Source of the DNA: Streptomyces sp. NBC_01478
GTDB lineage: Bacteria > Actinomycetota > Actinomycetes > Streptomycetales > Streptomycetaceae
Length of the DNA: 64,000 nt
NCBI RefSeq assembly: GCF_036227225.1
Contig: NZ_CP109444.1
Location: 11,885,501-11,949,500 of the forward strand
Reading direction: 5' to 3'
Part shown: in pieces, positions 1 to 11,063 of the stretch
Layout of the letters: every line of letters begins with the position of its first letter
How positions within the stretch are numbered: the stretch's first letter is position 1
Program-made: the position numbers and the translations under genes
Notes under the pieces: model-generated
Databases searched by the model: none
What the model saw: only the letters and a program-made list of their open reading frames with translations
What the model was told of the DNA's origin: nothing

Positions 1-202
1 GCTGGCCCTGTACCGCTCCGGCCGGCAGGCCTCCGCCCTCGACGTCTACCGGCGGTTACGCAGACGGCTGATAGAGGAACTCGGCGTGGAACCCACACCG
101 CAGCTCCAGCGCCTGCACCAGGCCATGCTCGCCGTCGACCCGGAACTCGACGTGATGGCCGGCCCGCGCCGCGGCTCCACCTTCGACCGCTACGCCGCCT
201 AG
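1..202 (+). CDS. SARP-family activator, C-terminal fragment
   Basis: The 3' end of a gene that begins left of the window; the reading frame starts at base 2 and stops with TAG at 200-202. The 66 visible residues carry the end of a bacterial transcriptional activation domain ([16 protein letters not shown], then [19 protein letters not shown]), the signature of Streptomyces antibiotic regulatory proteins such as ActII-ORF4 and DnrI. Such proteins bind direct heptamer repeats spaced 11 bp apart, and arrays of that type are present at 689-717 and 25276-25374. Base 56-58 is an in-frame TTA leucine codon, so translation probably depends on the bldA tRNA. The DNA-binding half is outside the window; whether this protein controls the meroterpenoid genes is inference. 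Confidence 0.85.
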   Translation, partial: LALYRSGRQASALDVYRRLRRRLIEELGVEPTPQLQRLHQAMLAVDPELDVMAGPRRGSTFDRYAA

Positions 203-216
203 GACTTCCCGCCCCG

Positions 217-336
217 GCACCGAGACCGGCACCGAGACCGGCACCGAGACCGGCACCGAGACCGGCACCGAGACCGGCACCGAGACCGGCACCGAGACCG
301 GCACCGAGACCGGTGCCGAGACCGGTGCCGAGACCG
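217..336. repeat. 12-bp tandem repeat, 10 copies
   Basis: Eight perfect copies of GCACCGAGACCG (217-312) are followed by two copies with one or two changes (313-336), starting 15 bp after the SARP stop codon. It is probably a product of replication slippage; no coding role is evident. Confidence 0.95.
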
Positions 337-688
337 GGGCAGGGGCCGGGGCAGGGCCCCCCGGGGGCAGGGCCGGGTGCCGGTTCCCCGCTCCCGCGCC
401 CTCGGGCCGGCCGACGTAAAAACGGGGGAGACGGCGCAGACGGCGGACAGTCGGCGGAGACGGCGGGCGGATGCGATGCGCCCGGCCGGGCCCGGTCCGT
501 GAAAGACGCCGCCACCGCCCCGCCCCCGCCCCGCCCCGCTCCGCTCCGTTGCGCCCGGCCCGGACCGGCCGCCGTTGAGGAAATCCCGTACGACGGGGGC
601 GGGCCGGGGTCCTGTGGCCGCCCGCACCCGCAACGCCCCGCACCCCCGCACCTCGCATCCCGTGCCCCCGGCCGGGAGGGGGCCGGGC

Positions 689-717
689 TCGGGCCGTTCT
701 CGAGTGGGGTTCGAGGG
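689..717 (+). promoter_or_regulatory. SARP-type heptamer direct repeats
   Basis: Three heptamers, TCGGGCC (689), TCGAGTG (700) and TCGAGGG (711), start exactly 11 bp apart. This is the geometry bound by SARP activators (ActII-ORF4 sites contain TCGAG cores). They end 86 bp before the ATG of the thioesterase-like gene, so they probably form the activator site of the rightward operon. Confidence 0.6.
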
Positions 718-803
718 CGTGTGGCGATGCTGGCGGTGCTCGGATTCCGCCCCGCCGCCGTGCCGCCTGCGTGGTGCCGGGAACGGGCACACAGGAGGAT
801 GCC

Positions 804-1556
804 ATGCCGGACGAACCGCCAGTGCGGCTGCACTGTTTCGCACACTCCGCCGAGGGCGTCTCCGTCTTCGACCACTGGGAGGCGAGCGTGGGACCCGGCG
901 TGCAGCCGCTCCCGGTCCTCCTGCCGGGCTGCGCCCCGCGGCGCGCCGAGCCCAGGGTGAGCACGCACCGGGCGCTGCTCGCCGACGTGCTGCCCCGTTT
1001 CACCGGCCCGCACCCGGGCCCCTACGTCCTGTACGGGCACGGGTTCGGCGCGATGCTCGCGCTCACCGTCACCCGCGCCCTGCACGAGGCGGGTCTGCCG
1101 GGCCCGGCGCTGCTGGCCGTCGGCGCCTGGCCGCCGCCGCGGCTGCCGGCCGGCCTGCCCGACGCCCGCCGGGCCACGGACGCCGAACTGCTGCACGTCC
1201 TGGGCGGCCGCGGCGCGGTGCCGGCCGGCAGCGACGAGGGGATCTGGCTGCGGGCCGTCCTGCCGGTGCTGCGCGCCGACCTGGCGCTGGCCCAGTCCCT
1301 GCACGAGGCGGTCCGCAGGCCTTGTCCGCAGGGCCCGCTCACCACCCCGGTCCTCGTCGTCGCCTCCCGGGACAACCCGCTGGCCGCGCCCCGGGCGGGG
1401 GAGGGCTGGCAGCGCTGGACCCGCGGCCCCGTCCGCTCGCGCACCGTCCCCGGCCGGCACTTCTTCGTCCGCGGCGGCCGTGAACTGCCCCGGCTGCTGG
1501 GCCGGGCCTGCCGTGTCGTACGCCGCCTCACCCCCGAGCCCGCCCCCGTCGGCTGA
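804..1556 (+). CDS. Type II thioesterase-like protein lacking the nucleophile Ser
   Basis: A 250-residue alpha/beta-hydrolase resembling the stand-alone editing thioesterases of polyketide and peptide clusters. The start at 804 follows an AGGAGG site at 793-798. The family core GHSxG reads Y-G-H-G-F-G-A here (residues 77-83), so residue 80 is Gly where the catalytic Ser should be; the C-terminal G-R-H-F-F still carries the expected His. Either the protein is catalytically dead or repurposed, or the base call is wrong. It is first in an apparent operon with the aromatase/cyclase and sits behind the SARP-type repeats. Confidence is high for the fold, low for any activity. Confidence 0.75.
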   Translation: MPDEPPVRLHCFAHSAEGVSVFDHWEASVGPGVQPLPVLLPGCAPRRAEPRVSTHRALLADVLPRFTGPHPGPYVLYGHGFGAMLALTVTRALHEAGLPGPALLAVGAWPPPRLPAGLPDARRATDAELLHVLGGRGAVPAGSDEGIWLRAVLPVLRADLALAQSLHEAVRRPCPQGPLTTPVLVVASRDNPLAAPRAGEGWQRWTRGPVRSRTVPGRHFFVRGGRELPRLLGRACRVVRRLTPEPAPVG

Positions 1557-1631
1557 CCCCGCCGGCCGGCCCCGGCCCCGGGGGCGGCTGCCGGAAGAGA
1601 AGAAGCGAAGAAGAGAAGAGAGGTGTCCGGG

Positions 1632-2612
1632 ATGGCTGGTGAGCGGGACGGCGGAGCGGTCCACCGCATACAGGTGGCCGCGCCCGCCGGTGTGGTCTAC
1701 GCCGTGTTGGCCGATGCGGCGCGACTGCCGCTCTACTTCGCCCCGAGCGTCCATGTGGAGCGCCTGGACGGCGACGGCGGGCGGGAACGCCTGCGGATGT
1801 GGTTCCTGGTGGGCGGCCGGCTGGAGTCGTGGACCTCGTGGCGCGATCTGGACCCGGTGGAGCGCCGTATCGAGATCCACCCGGAGGGAGGCCCCGGCTC
1901 CCCGCTGGAGCCGATGCGCGGCGTGGTCAGCATCCGCGACCGGGGCCCGCACGCCAGCGAACTGGAACTGCGCTACGGCTTCGCCGCCCGCCCGGGCCTG
2001 CCCGCCGGCGCCCTGTGGCCGGGACGGGTCGCCGACCTGAACATCCGCACCCAGCTCACCCAGTTGAAACGGTTCGCCGAACGGTGGAGCCGCCTCGACG
2101 ACCTGGTGCTGTCCTGCGAGGACTCGATCCGCGTACAGGGCCCGGCGGAGCTCGCCTACGACTTCCTCTACCGGGCCGGGGACTGGCCCGAGCACGTCGC
2201 CCACATCAGCGCGGCCCGCCTGCGCGAGGAGGCGCCCGGCATCCAGCACCTGACCCTGCGCACCCCGGCCGGCGACGGCGTGCACACCAGCGAATCGGTA
2301 CGGATCTGCTTCCCGCACGCGGGCCGCATCGTCCACAAGCAGACCACGCCGTCCCCGCTGCTGGCGGCCCACACCGGCGAGTGGTCCCTCACCGAGGACG
2401 AACGGGGGGCGACCCTCACCTCGCGGCAGACCGTCGTGCTGTGCGAGGAGGACATCACCGCGGTCCTGGGCGACGGCGCGAGCCTGGCCGACGCCCGCCG
2501 GCAGGTGCGGGCGGCCCTCGGCCGCGACTGCCGGCACCTGCTCACCCTGGCCAGGCAGCACGCGGACAGCGCCGTGCGCATGCTGGTGCCCCCCTCCCGC
2601 CCCGTCTGCTAG
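1632..2612 (+). CDS. Didomain aromatase/cyclase (ActVII type)
   Basis: A 326-residue protein with two SRPBCC (START-like) domains, roughly residues 8-145 and 155-300, the usual size and layout of didomain aromatase/cyclases of type II polyketide synthases such as ActVII. These aromatise the first ring of a nascent polyketide. Phrases such as HRIQVAAPAGVVYAVLAD and DSIRVQGPAELAYDFL mark the starts of the two domains. The ATG at 1632 is preceded by AGAGAGG; a GTG nine bases upstream is possible but badly placed. No ketosynthase pair is visible, so either a type II cluster lies further left or this enzyme was co-opted. Confidence 0.85.
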   Translation: MAGERDGGAVHRIQVAAPAGVVYAVLADAARLPLYFAPSVHVERLDGDGGRERLRMWFLVGGRLESWTSWRDLDPVERRIEIHPEGGPGSPLEPMRGVVSIRDRGPHASELELRYGFAARPGLPAGALWPGRVADLNIRTQLTQLKRFAERWSRLDDLVLSCEDSIRVQGPAELAYDFLYRAGDWPEHVAHISAARLREEAPGIQHLTLRTPAGDGVHTSESVRICFPHAGRIVHKQTTPSPLLAAHTGEWSLTEDERGATLTSRQTVVLCEEDITAVLGDGASLADARRQVRAALGRDCRHLLTLARQHADSAVRMLVPPSRPVC

Positions 2613-2972
2613 AGAACGCCTCGAGCCGGCCCCCGGCCCGCCGCCGGGCACCGGTACCGTGACACCCGCCCCGTCCTCCGCCCGTCCGCCCGTCCGGTGT
2701 GCGGCCGCGGAGGGCCGCGGCGCCTGCGCCGGGACGGCCGGCACCGTCCGGCGGCGACGGGGGCATCCGCGCGGGACACGACGCCGCCCCGCCGCCCATC
2801 GTCGGCCGCCGGCCGCGCACTCCGCGCATCCCCGGCGGGCCGCACTGCCGTCGTTCTCGGGACCTGCTCGCACCCCGCTGCACATCCGCTCGGGGAAACG
2901 GACTCCGGGCGCACAGGGCCATTAACGTGCTCATCTCGACCGTTGTGGACGCAGGCAGGCCAGGAGGCCGTC
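2613..2972. other. Intergenic region before the condensation-like gene
   Basis: About 360 bp of very GC-rich sequence. The large frame downstream remains open through much of it, but the first good ribosome binding site is AGGAGG at 2962-2967. I see no other gene or clear promoter. Confidence 0.55.
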
Positions 2973-5900
2973 ATGGCAGAGAGGCAGCACGGCCCGGACC
3001 GGCCCCCGTGCACCCGGCCCCGCACCGCCCGCGTCACCCCGGCCGGGACCCCGCAGAACCCGCAGAACCCGCCGGGTCCGTGTGCGGCGGGCGGGCCGGC
3101 CGGGAGGAGCCCCGCAGGTCCGCCCGGCGCCCGCAGAGAGGAGACAGAGGGGAACCGGCCTCCCGTACCGGCCCGCACACCCCCGGACAACACCATGACT
3201 GCCAACCCCTTCCCGCACGCGCCGACCGTGGTGGTCCTCGGCCCCGTCCCCGGCTTCCCCGCCCGCACCGCGCCGTGGGACCTCGAACTGCGCGGACCCT
3301 TCGACGCCGCCGCACTGCACCACCTCCTGCGCCGGGCCGCCGCCGACGGGCAGGACCCGGGCACCGGGACCCACCGGCTGCTGCGGCACGCCCCCGACCA
3401 CCACACACTGCGGTGCACGGCGACCGCGGACACCCCGGCCGCCGCCGTGGCGGGCCGCACCGCCGATCTGCTCACCACGGCGGCGTACGGCCACCCGCTC
3501 ACCCCCGCCCAGCGCGCGCTGCTCACCCGCAGGGCCGCCCACGGCTACGAGGCGCTCTTCCTCGAAACCGCCGCCGGGACGGACGCGGAGACGGTACGCC
3601 GGGCCCTGCACACCGTCGTGGCCGCCCACCCGCACCTGTGCTTCCGCCTCGACACCGCGGCCGGCCGCCTGACCGGCCCGGCCGGACCGGGCGGCCAGGA
3701 CCTGCTGACGGAGGGACAGTTCACCGACGAGGCCGGCTTCACCACGGCCGTCACCGCACTGGCCCGCACCCTCGACGCACCCGCCGGCATCCACCTGCGC
3801 GCCCTCCTCGCCCGCGACCACCGCCCCTCCCGCCCCCACACCGACCGCCTCGCCCTCCTCACCCACGAACTCACCGCGGACCCCACCTCCTGGCGAATCC
3901 TCCTCACCGACCTGACCCGGGCCCTGGGGCCGGCGGCGGTCCGGGGTCCGGCGGTGTCCTTGGGCCCGGCGGTGGCTCTGGATCCGGCGGTCGCCGGCCC
4001 GTCCACGACCGCCGGCACGGCTGCGGCCATCGGCTCGGCCACGGTCCCTTGCCCGGCTACGGCACGGGGTCCGGCCGAGGCCCCCTTCCCGGCTGCGGCC
4101 GCCGGCCAGGCTGCGGCTCCTTCCTCGGCTACGGCGCCCGGTCCGGCCGCATCCCTCGGCTCGGCCACGGCCTCCTCCCCGGCCCCGGCGGCAGACCCGG
4201 AACCGGCGCCAGATCAGGCCCCGGTCCCCGGCCCTGAGGTCCCCCCGGACACGGTGCCCGGTCCGGCTGCGGGCCTCTCCTCGGCCCCGGCCGCCGGTTC
4301 GGGTGAGGCCTTCTCCTCGGCTGCACCGGTGCCCGGTCAGGCCGGGGTCTTCCCCTCGGTCCCGGCCGCCGACTCGGGCGTGACCTCCTCCCCGGCTGCA
4401 CCGGCGGCCGGCCCGGCTGGGGCCTTCCCCTCGGTCACGGCGCCGGGACCGGCCTCGGTCCTCTCCCGTGCCTCGGTCCGTACCGAGGCACGGGCGCAGT
4501 GCGCGGGCGACGGCGTGGCCGACTGGGTCGCGGGCCTGCGCGAGTTGGCCCGCGACCCCGCCGAGGCCCGTCACTGGAGCCTGGTCGCCGAGCGCAGGTC
4601 CCGCGCGGCCGCCTCCCGCTCCGCCGCCGGGCTGCCGCCCCGGCCGGGCGGGACGGCCGACGCCGTAGCGTCACCCGGCACCGCCCCGCTGCCGACCTCA
4701 GGCACCACCACCCCGGGCAGCGGACCGGACACCGCCCCGGACATCGCCGCCCCGCCGTCTGCCCTGGAGACCGGGTCGGGTACCGCGGCAGACACCGGGT
4801 CGGGTACCGGGCCGGAAACAGGGCAGGGTGCCGTCTCGGGCAATGGGCCGGGTACCGCGTCCGCGTCAGACACCGCGCCGGGTGCTGCCCCGGGAACCGG
4901 GCCAGGCACCGCCGCCTCACTGCCCGCTCCGGAAGCCGGGCCGGACACCGCCCCGCCGCCGCCCCTGGGCACCACCACCCCGGACACCGGACAGGGCACC
5001 GGGCCGGAAACCGCCTCGGACACCGGACGGGACGCCGCCCCGGAAGCCGGGCCAGGCACCGCCGCTCCACTGACCACCCCGGGAACTGGACCGGAGCCCG
5101 CCCCACTGCCCACCCCGGAAACCGGATCAGGCACCACCCCGGAAACACCCGCGCCCCCTGCCCCGAACCCGGCGCACCGCACCGGCTTCACGCTGGACGA
5201 GGAGCGGACCGAGCGGATCACCCAGCACCTGGCCCGGCGTCTCGCGCTCACCGCGGAGCAGGTGCTGACCGGTGTGTTCGCGCTGGCGCTGGCCCGGTGG
5301 CAGCACACCGACGAGGTCGGGTTCGACGTCTACGGCGATCCCCGGAGCGGTCACCCGGGCCTGTGCCGCCACGTCGGCCGGCTCACCGATGTCCACCCGG
5401 TCCAGCTCACCCTGGATCCCGGCCCCGACGCCCTGGGCCAACTGGCCGCCGCGGCAGGCTTCCTGGCCGCCGGCGCCGGGAAGGCCGTAGGCGGCGCCGG
5501 CTTCGGGGCCTGCCGTGAGTTCAGTCCCGATCCGCTGCTGCGCGCCACCCTGCGCGAACTGCCTCCCGCCCCCACCTGCCTGGTCCTGCACGCCCCGGAC
5601 GAGGCGCCGTACGGCCCGGACGAAGCACTGCCCGCCCCGGCCCACCCCGTCCCCGGCCTGCCGGGACACCGCGCCCACCGCCTCCAGGCACACGCGCAGA
5701 TCACCGGCGGCCGACTGCGCCTCACCCTCGACTGGTTGCCCGATGGGCACACCGACGCCCCGCCGGCCACCGGTCCCGCCACGCTCTCGGTGACCGACGG
5801 TCTACCCGACTTCCCGGGCGCCGACGGCCTCACCACCTCTTCGCCGGCCGACGGCGGGGCCGACCTCTCGGCGTCCGCCGACCTCACCGGCAGCCCGGCG

Positions 5901-8402
5901 TCCGCCGGCCTCACCGACCCCTCGGCGTCCGACGGCCTCCTCGACGCCCCCGGGGCCGAGGACTTCACCACTCCTTCGGCGTCCGCCGACGGCGTCGGGA
6001 TCCCGGCGTCCGACGCCCCGGCGTCCACCGGCCGTACCGCCCCCTCGGCGGTCGCCGGCCTGCCCGACTCCGCGGACACCGACGACCTCACCACCCCCTC
6101 CGAGGCCTCCGGCGTCACCGGGACCTCGGCGACCACCGCCCTCCCCGGCCCCCCTGCGACTCCCGCCCTCCCCGCTCCCGCGACACCCCCCACCCCCTCG
6201 GCGACAGCCCTCGCCCCCCTGCTGCAAGACGTACTGGAAGAACTGGCCGCCACCGCCACCGCCCCGATCCCGTCCGCGTTCGCGCCCACCGCGCAGCAGG
6301 CGGCCCTCTACACCGGGGGCGACGCGCAGCCCGGTACCGGCCGGCATGTCGAGCAGCTCGTGTGGGTCTGGCACGGGCCGCTGGACGCCGAACGGTTCGG
6401 GGCCGCCTGGCAGTCGGTCTTCGACTGCGAGGCGGTCCTGCGCACGGCGTTCACCGGGGCGAACCCGCCGCGGCTGATCGTGCACGGCCGGGTCGTCCCG
6501 GACATCACCCACAAGATCCCCGCCGGCGGGGACTGGGCCCCCTTCCTGGAACGCGACCGGCTGCGCGGCTTCGACCTGCGCTGCCCCGGCCCGCTGCGCC
6601 TGACCGTGCTGGAGACGGAACAGGCCCCGCCCGCCGCCCCCGGCGCGCCCGTCCGGATCGTGCTCACCTACCACCGGGCCCTGCTCGACACCTGGTCCGC
6701 GCACCTCCTGCTGCGCACCTTCTACCGGGCCTACCTCGCCGGAGGCACCCTGCCCGGCGGCGAACGCCGGCCCGACCTGCGCGACTACACCGCCTGGACC
6801 GCCGCCCAGGACCCGCGGCCCGCCCGGGCCCTGTGGGCGCGCTGGACACCGCCCGGCGCCGCCCCCGCGGCCTCCCGGCCGGGCCGCCCGGGCGGTCCCA
6901 CCGGCCTGAGCGGGGTCGGCCGGGCCCGGCTGCGCCTGGACGCCGCCGAGACCGTCCGCCTCGCCCGCTGGGCCGCCGCCCGGGGCACCGCGGAGAGCAG
7001 TGTGCTGCAGGCCGTCTGGGCGATGCTGATCCACCGTGCGTCCGGCGCCACCGGACCGGCCCCGGTGTGCTTCGCGGTGACCGTCCCGGGCCGGGGCATC
7101 GCGCTGGACGGCGCGGCCTGGCTGCCGGGCCCGCTGCGCAACCTGCTGCCGATGTCCCTCGAGGTCGACCCGGCCGACACGGTGTCCCGGCTGCTGCGCC
7201 ACCTGCGCGACCGCGCCCTGGACATGGCCGCCTACGAATGGCTCCCCGCCGACCCGCCCCCCACCCCCACCCATGCCCATGCGCAGGCCGGGCCGGACGC
7301 GGACCGCGCCGAGACCGTCCTGGTCTTCGAGGACCCGCCGCACCCGGTGCAGGGCCTGGAGAACGAACTGGCCGCCCACGGCATCCGGGCCGAGTTCCCC
7401 GGCACCGTGCCCGCCCGCTCCGTGCTGCCCCTGGCCCTGCTCGCCCACCACGACAGCACCGGCGGCCTCGTCCTCACCGGCGTCCACGACCGGGCCCTCC
7501 TCGACGAGGCGGCCGCCGCCGAACTGCTGGTGCAAAGCGCCCTGCTGCTGCGCGAACTCCCCCTGGGAGCAGACGAGTTCACCACCGTCGCCCAGGTCCT
7601 GAAACTCCTCGAGGGCCGCGCCGTACCCCCCATGGCCGACCCTTCGACCACCGGCCCGGCCGACCCGGCCACCCTCACCGACCCGACCAGCGGTCCCACC
7701 GACCCGGCCGGCGCTCCCGGCTCCACCGGACCCGCCGACCCCTCGGCCACCGGTCTGCCCGGCCCGGCCACCACCACCGACTCAGCCCCCGCCCCCGGCT
7801 TCACCGGTCCTGCCGACACCCCGGTTGGTTCGGCCACGGACCTGCCCGGTCCGGCCGCCGCTACAGACTCGGCCGGCACTCCCGGCTCCATCGGTCCTGC
7901 CGACCCCCCGGCTGGCTCGGCCACCACCACCGGCCCAGCCGCCGTTCCTGGTTTCACCGGGCCAGCCGACCCCCCGGCCGCCGGTCCGGCCATCGCCCTG
8001 CCCGGCCCGCCCGGCCCGGGCACCCCACTGACCCTCCTGCGCGCCGCCCGCCACCGGCAGGCGGGCACCATCTGCCTCGTCCCGCCCCCCGGCGCACCGC
8101 CCACCTGCTACGACCTGCTGCCCCCCGCCTACCCCGGCCCCCAGGAACTGCTGCTCCTCACCACCCCCACCGTTCCCGCCGACAGCGCCGCCGCCCTGGC
8201 CGCCCGCACCGCCGGCCGGCCCCTGCTGCTGGCCGGGTTCTCCGGGGCCGGCACGGTGGCCTGCGACCTCGCCCGCCGTCTGGCCGCCGCCGGCGGACGC
8301 CGCCCGCCCCGGGTGGTCCTCACCCCCGCCCCGCCCGGCGAACGCGAACGCGCCCGCGTCCTGGCCCGGGCCCTCCAGGACGCCACCGCACCACCCCCTT
8401 GA
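2973..8402 (+). CDS. Giant NRPS-condensation-like protein with low-complexity linkers
   Basis: A predicted 1,809-residue protein. Two condensation-like domains can be followed. The first is split into an N-terminal lobe (to about residue 318), a short crossover segment (about 510-560) and a C-terminal lobe (about 730-930). The second spans about 1090-1550. Between them lie four Pro/Ala/Thr/Ser/Gly-rich stretches of roughly 100-180 residues. Both HHxxxDG motifs are degenerate: H-E-x3-D at residues 298-303 and H-R-x3-D-T at 1234-1240, losing the second His. The end contains a thioesterase-like GFSGAG but stops soon after, so that domain is truncated. No adenylation or carrier domain is present. 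The start at 2973 is chosen for its AGGAGG site; ATG 3195 is an alternative. It could be a non-catalytic docking or acyl-transfer protein; function unknown. Confidence 0.7.
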   Translation: MAERQHGPDRPPCTRPRTARVTPAGTPQNPQNPPGPCAAGGPAGRSPAGPPGARREETEGNRPPVPARTPPDNTMTANPFPHAPTVVVLGPVPGFPARTAPWDLELRGPFDAAALHHLLRRAAADGQDPGTGTHRLLRHAPDHHTLRCTATADTPAAAVAGRTADLLTTAAYGHPLTPAQRALLTRRAAHGYEALFLETAAGTDAETVRRALHTVVAAHPHLCFRLDTAAGRLTGPAGPGGQDLLTEGQFTDEAGFTTAVTALARTLDAPAGIHLRALLARDHRPSRPHTDRLALLTHELTADPTSWRILLTDLTRALGPAAVRGPAVSLGPAVALDPAVAGPSTTAGTAAAIGSATVPCPATARGPAEAPFPAAAAGQAAAPSSATAPGPAASLGSATASSPAPAADPEPAPDQAPVPGPEVPPDTVPGPAAGLSSAPAAGSGEAFSSAAPVPGQAGVFPSVPAADSGVTSSPAAPAAGPAGAFPSVTAPGPASVLSRASVRTEARAQCAGDGVADWVAGLRELARDPAEARHWSLVAERRSRAAASRSAAGLPPRPGGTADAVASPGTAPLPTSGTTTPGSGPDTAPDIAAPPSALETGSGTAADTGSGTGPETGQGAVSGNGPGTASASDTAPGAAPGTGPGTAASLPAPEAGPDTAPPPPLGTTTPDTGQGTGPETASDTGRDAAPEAGPGTAAPLTTPGTGPEPAPLPTPETGSGTTPETPAPPAPNPAHRTGFTLDEERTERITQHLARRLALTAEQVLTGVFALALARWQHTDEVGFDVYGDPRSGHPGLCRHVGRLTDVHPVQLTLDPGPDALGQLAAAAGFLAAGAGKAVGGAGFGACREFSPDPLLRATLRELPPAPTCLVLHAPDEAPYGPDEALPAPAHPVPGLPGHRAHRLQAHAQITGGRLRLTLDWLPDGHTDAPPATGPATLSVTDGLPDFPGADGLTTSSPADGGADLSASADLTGSPASAGLTDPSASDGLLDAPGAEDFTTPSASADGVGIPASDAPASTGRTAPSAVAGLPDSADTDDLTTPSEASGVTGTSATTALPGPPATPALPAPATPPTPSATALAPLLQDVLEELAATATAPIPSAFAPTAQQAALYTGGDAQPGTGRHVEQLVWVWHGPLDAERFGAAWQSVFDCEAVLRTAFTGANPPRLIVHGRVVPDITHKIPAGGDWAPFLERDRLRGFDLRCPGPLRLTVLETEQAPPAAPGAPVRIVLTYHRALLDTWSAHLLLRTFYRAYLAGGTLPGGERRPDLRDYTAWTAAQDPRPARALWARWTPPGAAPAASRPGRPGGPTGLSGVGRARLRLDAAETVRLARWAAARGTAESSVLQAVWAMLIHRASGATGPAPVCFAVTVPGRGIALDGAAWLPGPLRNLLPMSLEVDPADTVSRLLRHLRDRALDMAAYEWLPADPPPTPTHAHAQAGPDADRAETVLVFEDPPHPVQGLENELAAHGIRAEFPGTVPARSVLPLALLAHHDSTGGLVLTGVHDRALLDEAAAAELLVQSALLLRELPLGADEFTTVAQVLKLLEGRAVPPMADPSTTGPADPATLTDPTSGPTDPAGAPGSTGPADPSATGLPGPATTTDSAPAPGFTGPADTPVGSATDLPGPAAATDSAGTPGSIGPADPPAGSATTTGPAAVPGFTGPADPPAAGPAIALPGPPGPGTPLTLLRAARHRQAGTICLVPPPGAPPTCYDLLPPAYPGPQELLLLTTPTVPADSAAALAARTAGRPLLLAGFSGAGTVACDLARRLAAAGGRRPPRVVLTPAPPGERERARVLARALQDATAPPP

Positions 8403-8670
8403 CCGGGGCCCCGCCACCCCCGAACACCCACCGCACCACCCCCTGGCCAGGGCCGCGCGACCTCCAGCGCACCACCGCGCCACCTCCCTGACCGCGGCCG
8501 CACCACCCCGGACAGGGAGGCCGCACCACCCCTCGACCGCAGCCGCTCCACTCCTGTTCCGCCGCGTTTCGACCCCGCCTCGTCCGCGGCCGGGGACCGT
8601 GGCGGTGGCACGGGCGATCCGGCCCGGCCGCCGACGCAGGCCGCGCCGGGCCGCAACCCTTTGGAGAGCC

Positions 8671-9894
<1,224 letters not shown>

Positions 9895-10076
9895 AACCCC
9901 TGCCCCCGCCCGGCTGTTCACCGATGTTGCCGACCCGGGTTCCCGGCCGCACCGCTCGCCGCAGGCGCGGGACCCCGCCCCCGGCGGCGACCGCCCCCCC
10001 CGGAGCCCGGAGCCCGGGCCCCCGTACAGGCCGGATCACGGCCGTTCCTGATCAGCACCGAGCAGAGGAGGACGCG

Positions 10077-10241
10077 ATGTACGACATCACCGAGGTGGAC
10101 GGCAGGCCGTCCCAGGAGGCGGCGGACGCCCCCCTGCCCCTGTCCCTGCCGTTGTCCCTGTCCGGTACGCCGCCGCTGCTCCTGGCGGGGATCGACGAGG
10201 AGGAGTGGGGGGAGCCGCACGTGGTGCGCGGTATCGACTGA
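10077..10241 (+). CDS. Small acidic peptide, 54 residues
   Basis: A 54-residue open frame beginning at ATG 10077 directly behind a strong AGAGGAGGA site. It has a Leu/Pro-rich centre and an acidic tail (GIDEEEWGEPHVVRGID). I do not recognise it. It lies between metK and a DUF6059 gene on the same strand, and it has no signal peptide or Cys/Ser/Thr-rich core pointing clearly to a modified-peptide precursor. The ribosome binding site is the main support for its being real. Confidence 0.5.
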   Translation: MYDITEVDGRPSQEAADAPLPLSLPLSLSGTPPLLLAGIDEEEWGEPHVVRGID

Positions 10242-10347
10242 CGCCGTCCGCCGCAACCTGGCCCGTGCCGTTCTCAAGCCGTCCGCGAGCCGCTCTTGGC
10301 AGCCTGCGGAGGAAGGAGACGGACAAGACGGCGTGGAGGGGGCGGGC

Positions 10348-10635
10348 ATGGGACGGGTGCTGCGGGGCGGCCGGCGGGCGCTGGCGGACTATGTCGTACG
10401 GCGGCTGTGGCTGTCCCTGGTGGCCTTCGGCGCCTCCTACGAGCCGTTCGCCCAGCAGGCGGAGAGCGCCGGGCAGGAAGGGCGCCGGGCCGCGCAGCGT
10501 CCCGGCGGGCCGCCGCCGGCCCATCCCGAGCGGGTGCGTGAGGATGTCGCGCTGTCCGATCAGGAGGTGCGGATCCTGCGGCAGTTGTGGCCGGCGGGCT
10601 ATGCCGGGCACCGGGCTCCCGACGGAGGCGGCTGA
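10348..10635 (+). CDS. DUF6059-like small protein
   Basis: A 95-residue protein. Its C-terminal pattern HPERVREDVALSDQEVRILRQLW matches my memory of the DUF6059 family, short Streptomyces proteins often found near secondary-metabolite regulators; the function is unknown. ATG 10348 is preceded by GGAGGGGG. A GTG at 10333 in the same frame would add five residues and has a weaker site. It is the last gene of the rightward group before the terminator at 10974. Confidence 0.6.
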   Translation: MGRVLRGGRRALADYVVRRLWLSLVAFGASYEPFAQQAESAGQEGRRAAQRPGGPPPAHPERVREDVALSDQEVRILRQLWPAGYAGHRAPDGGG

Positions 10636-11063
10636 GGCGTCGGCCGCGGGACGCGTTCGCCCCGCCCCCGGGCGGCGCAGGCACGGCGGCCCGGGGCGAG
10701 GAGGTGGAGGTGGACCGGCGGCCGGATGCGGTCGTCGTCGGGGAGCTTTGGCCGGACGCCGGGTGAAGAGGACGTCGGCGGTCTGCGGGAGCGGGCAGGA
10801 GCCGCGGCGGTTGATGCCGTAAATCGTTGGCCCGCGGACGGGCCCGCGGACGGCTGGGCCGCGGCGGGTCTGTCCGCGGTGGCCGGGGCCGTGTGCGGCC
10901 GGGTGTTCGCGGCCGGCGGGGGAGGAGCGGGCCCGGGAACACGGGCGCACCCCCTCTGTGCGGGGGTGGTGGCGGGGCGGCCGGTGGCCGCCCCCCTTTT
11001 TTTTCTTTTCTGCTTCGCGTCCTTTTTCTGGTTCGTGCTGCCGGCCGCCCTTTTTCTTCCTGT
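10636..11063. other. Convergent intergenic region
   Basis: This 428-bp space separates the rightward metK group from the leftward mevalonate operon. It contains the terminator at 10974-11004 and pyrimidine-rich tracts at 10997-11060; no gene is supported. Confidence 0.75.
10974..11004 (+). terminator. Rho-independent terminator
   Basis: A perfect 9-bp stem (GGGGCGGCC at 10974-10982 with GGCCGCCCC at 10986-10994) has a 3-nt loop and is followed by eight T residues. It is oriented to end rightward transcription from the metK group. A second weaker hairpin lies just upstream, around 10948-10968. Confidence 0.85.

Larger units (their letters stand above)
203..803. other. Intergenic region between SARP and thioesterase-like gene
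   Basis: About 600 bp without a convincing gene. It holds the 12-bp tandem repeat at 217-336, GC-rich filler, and a SARP-type heptamer set at 689-717. Open frames here lack a ribosome binding site and resemble nothing known. Confidence 0.7.
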
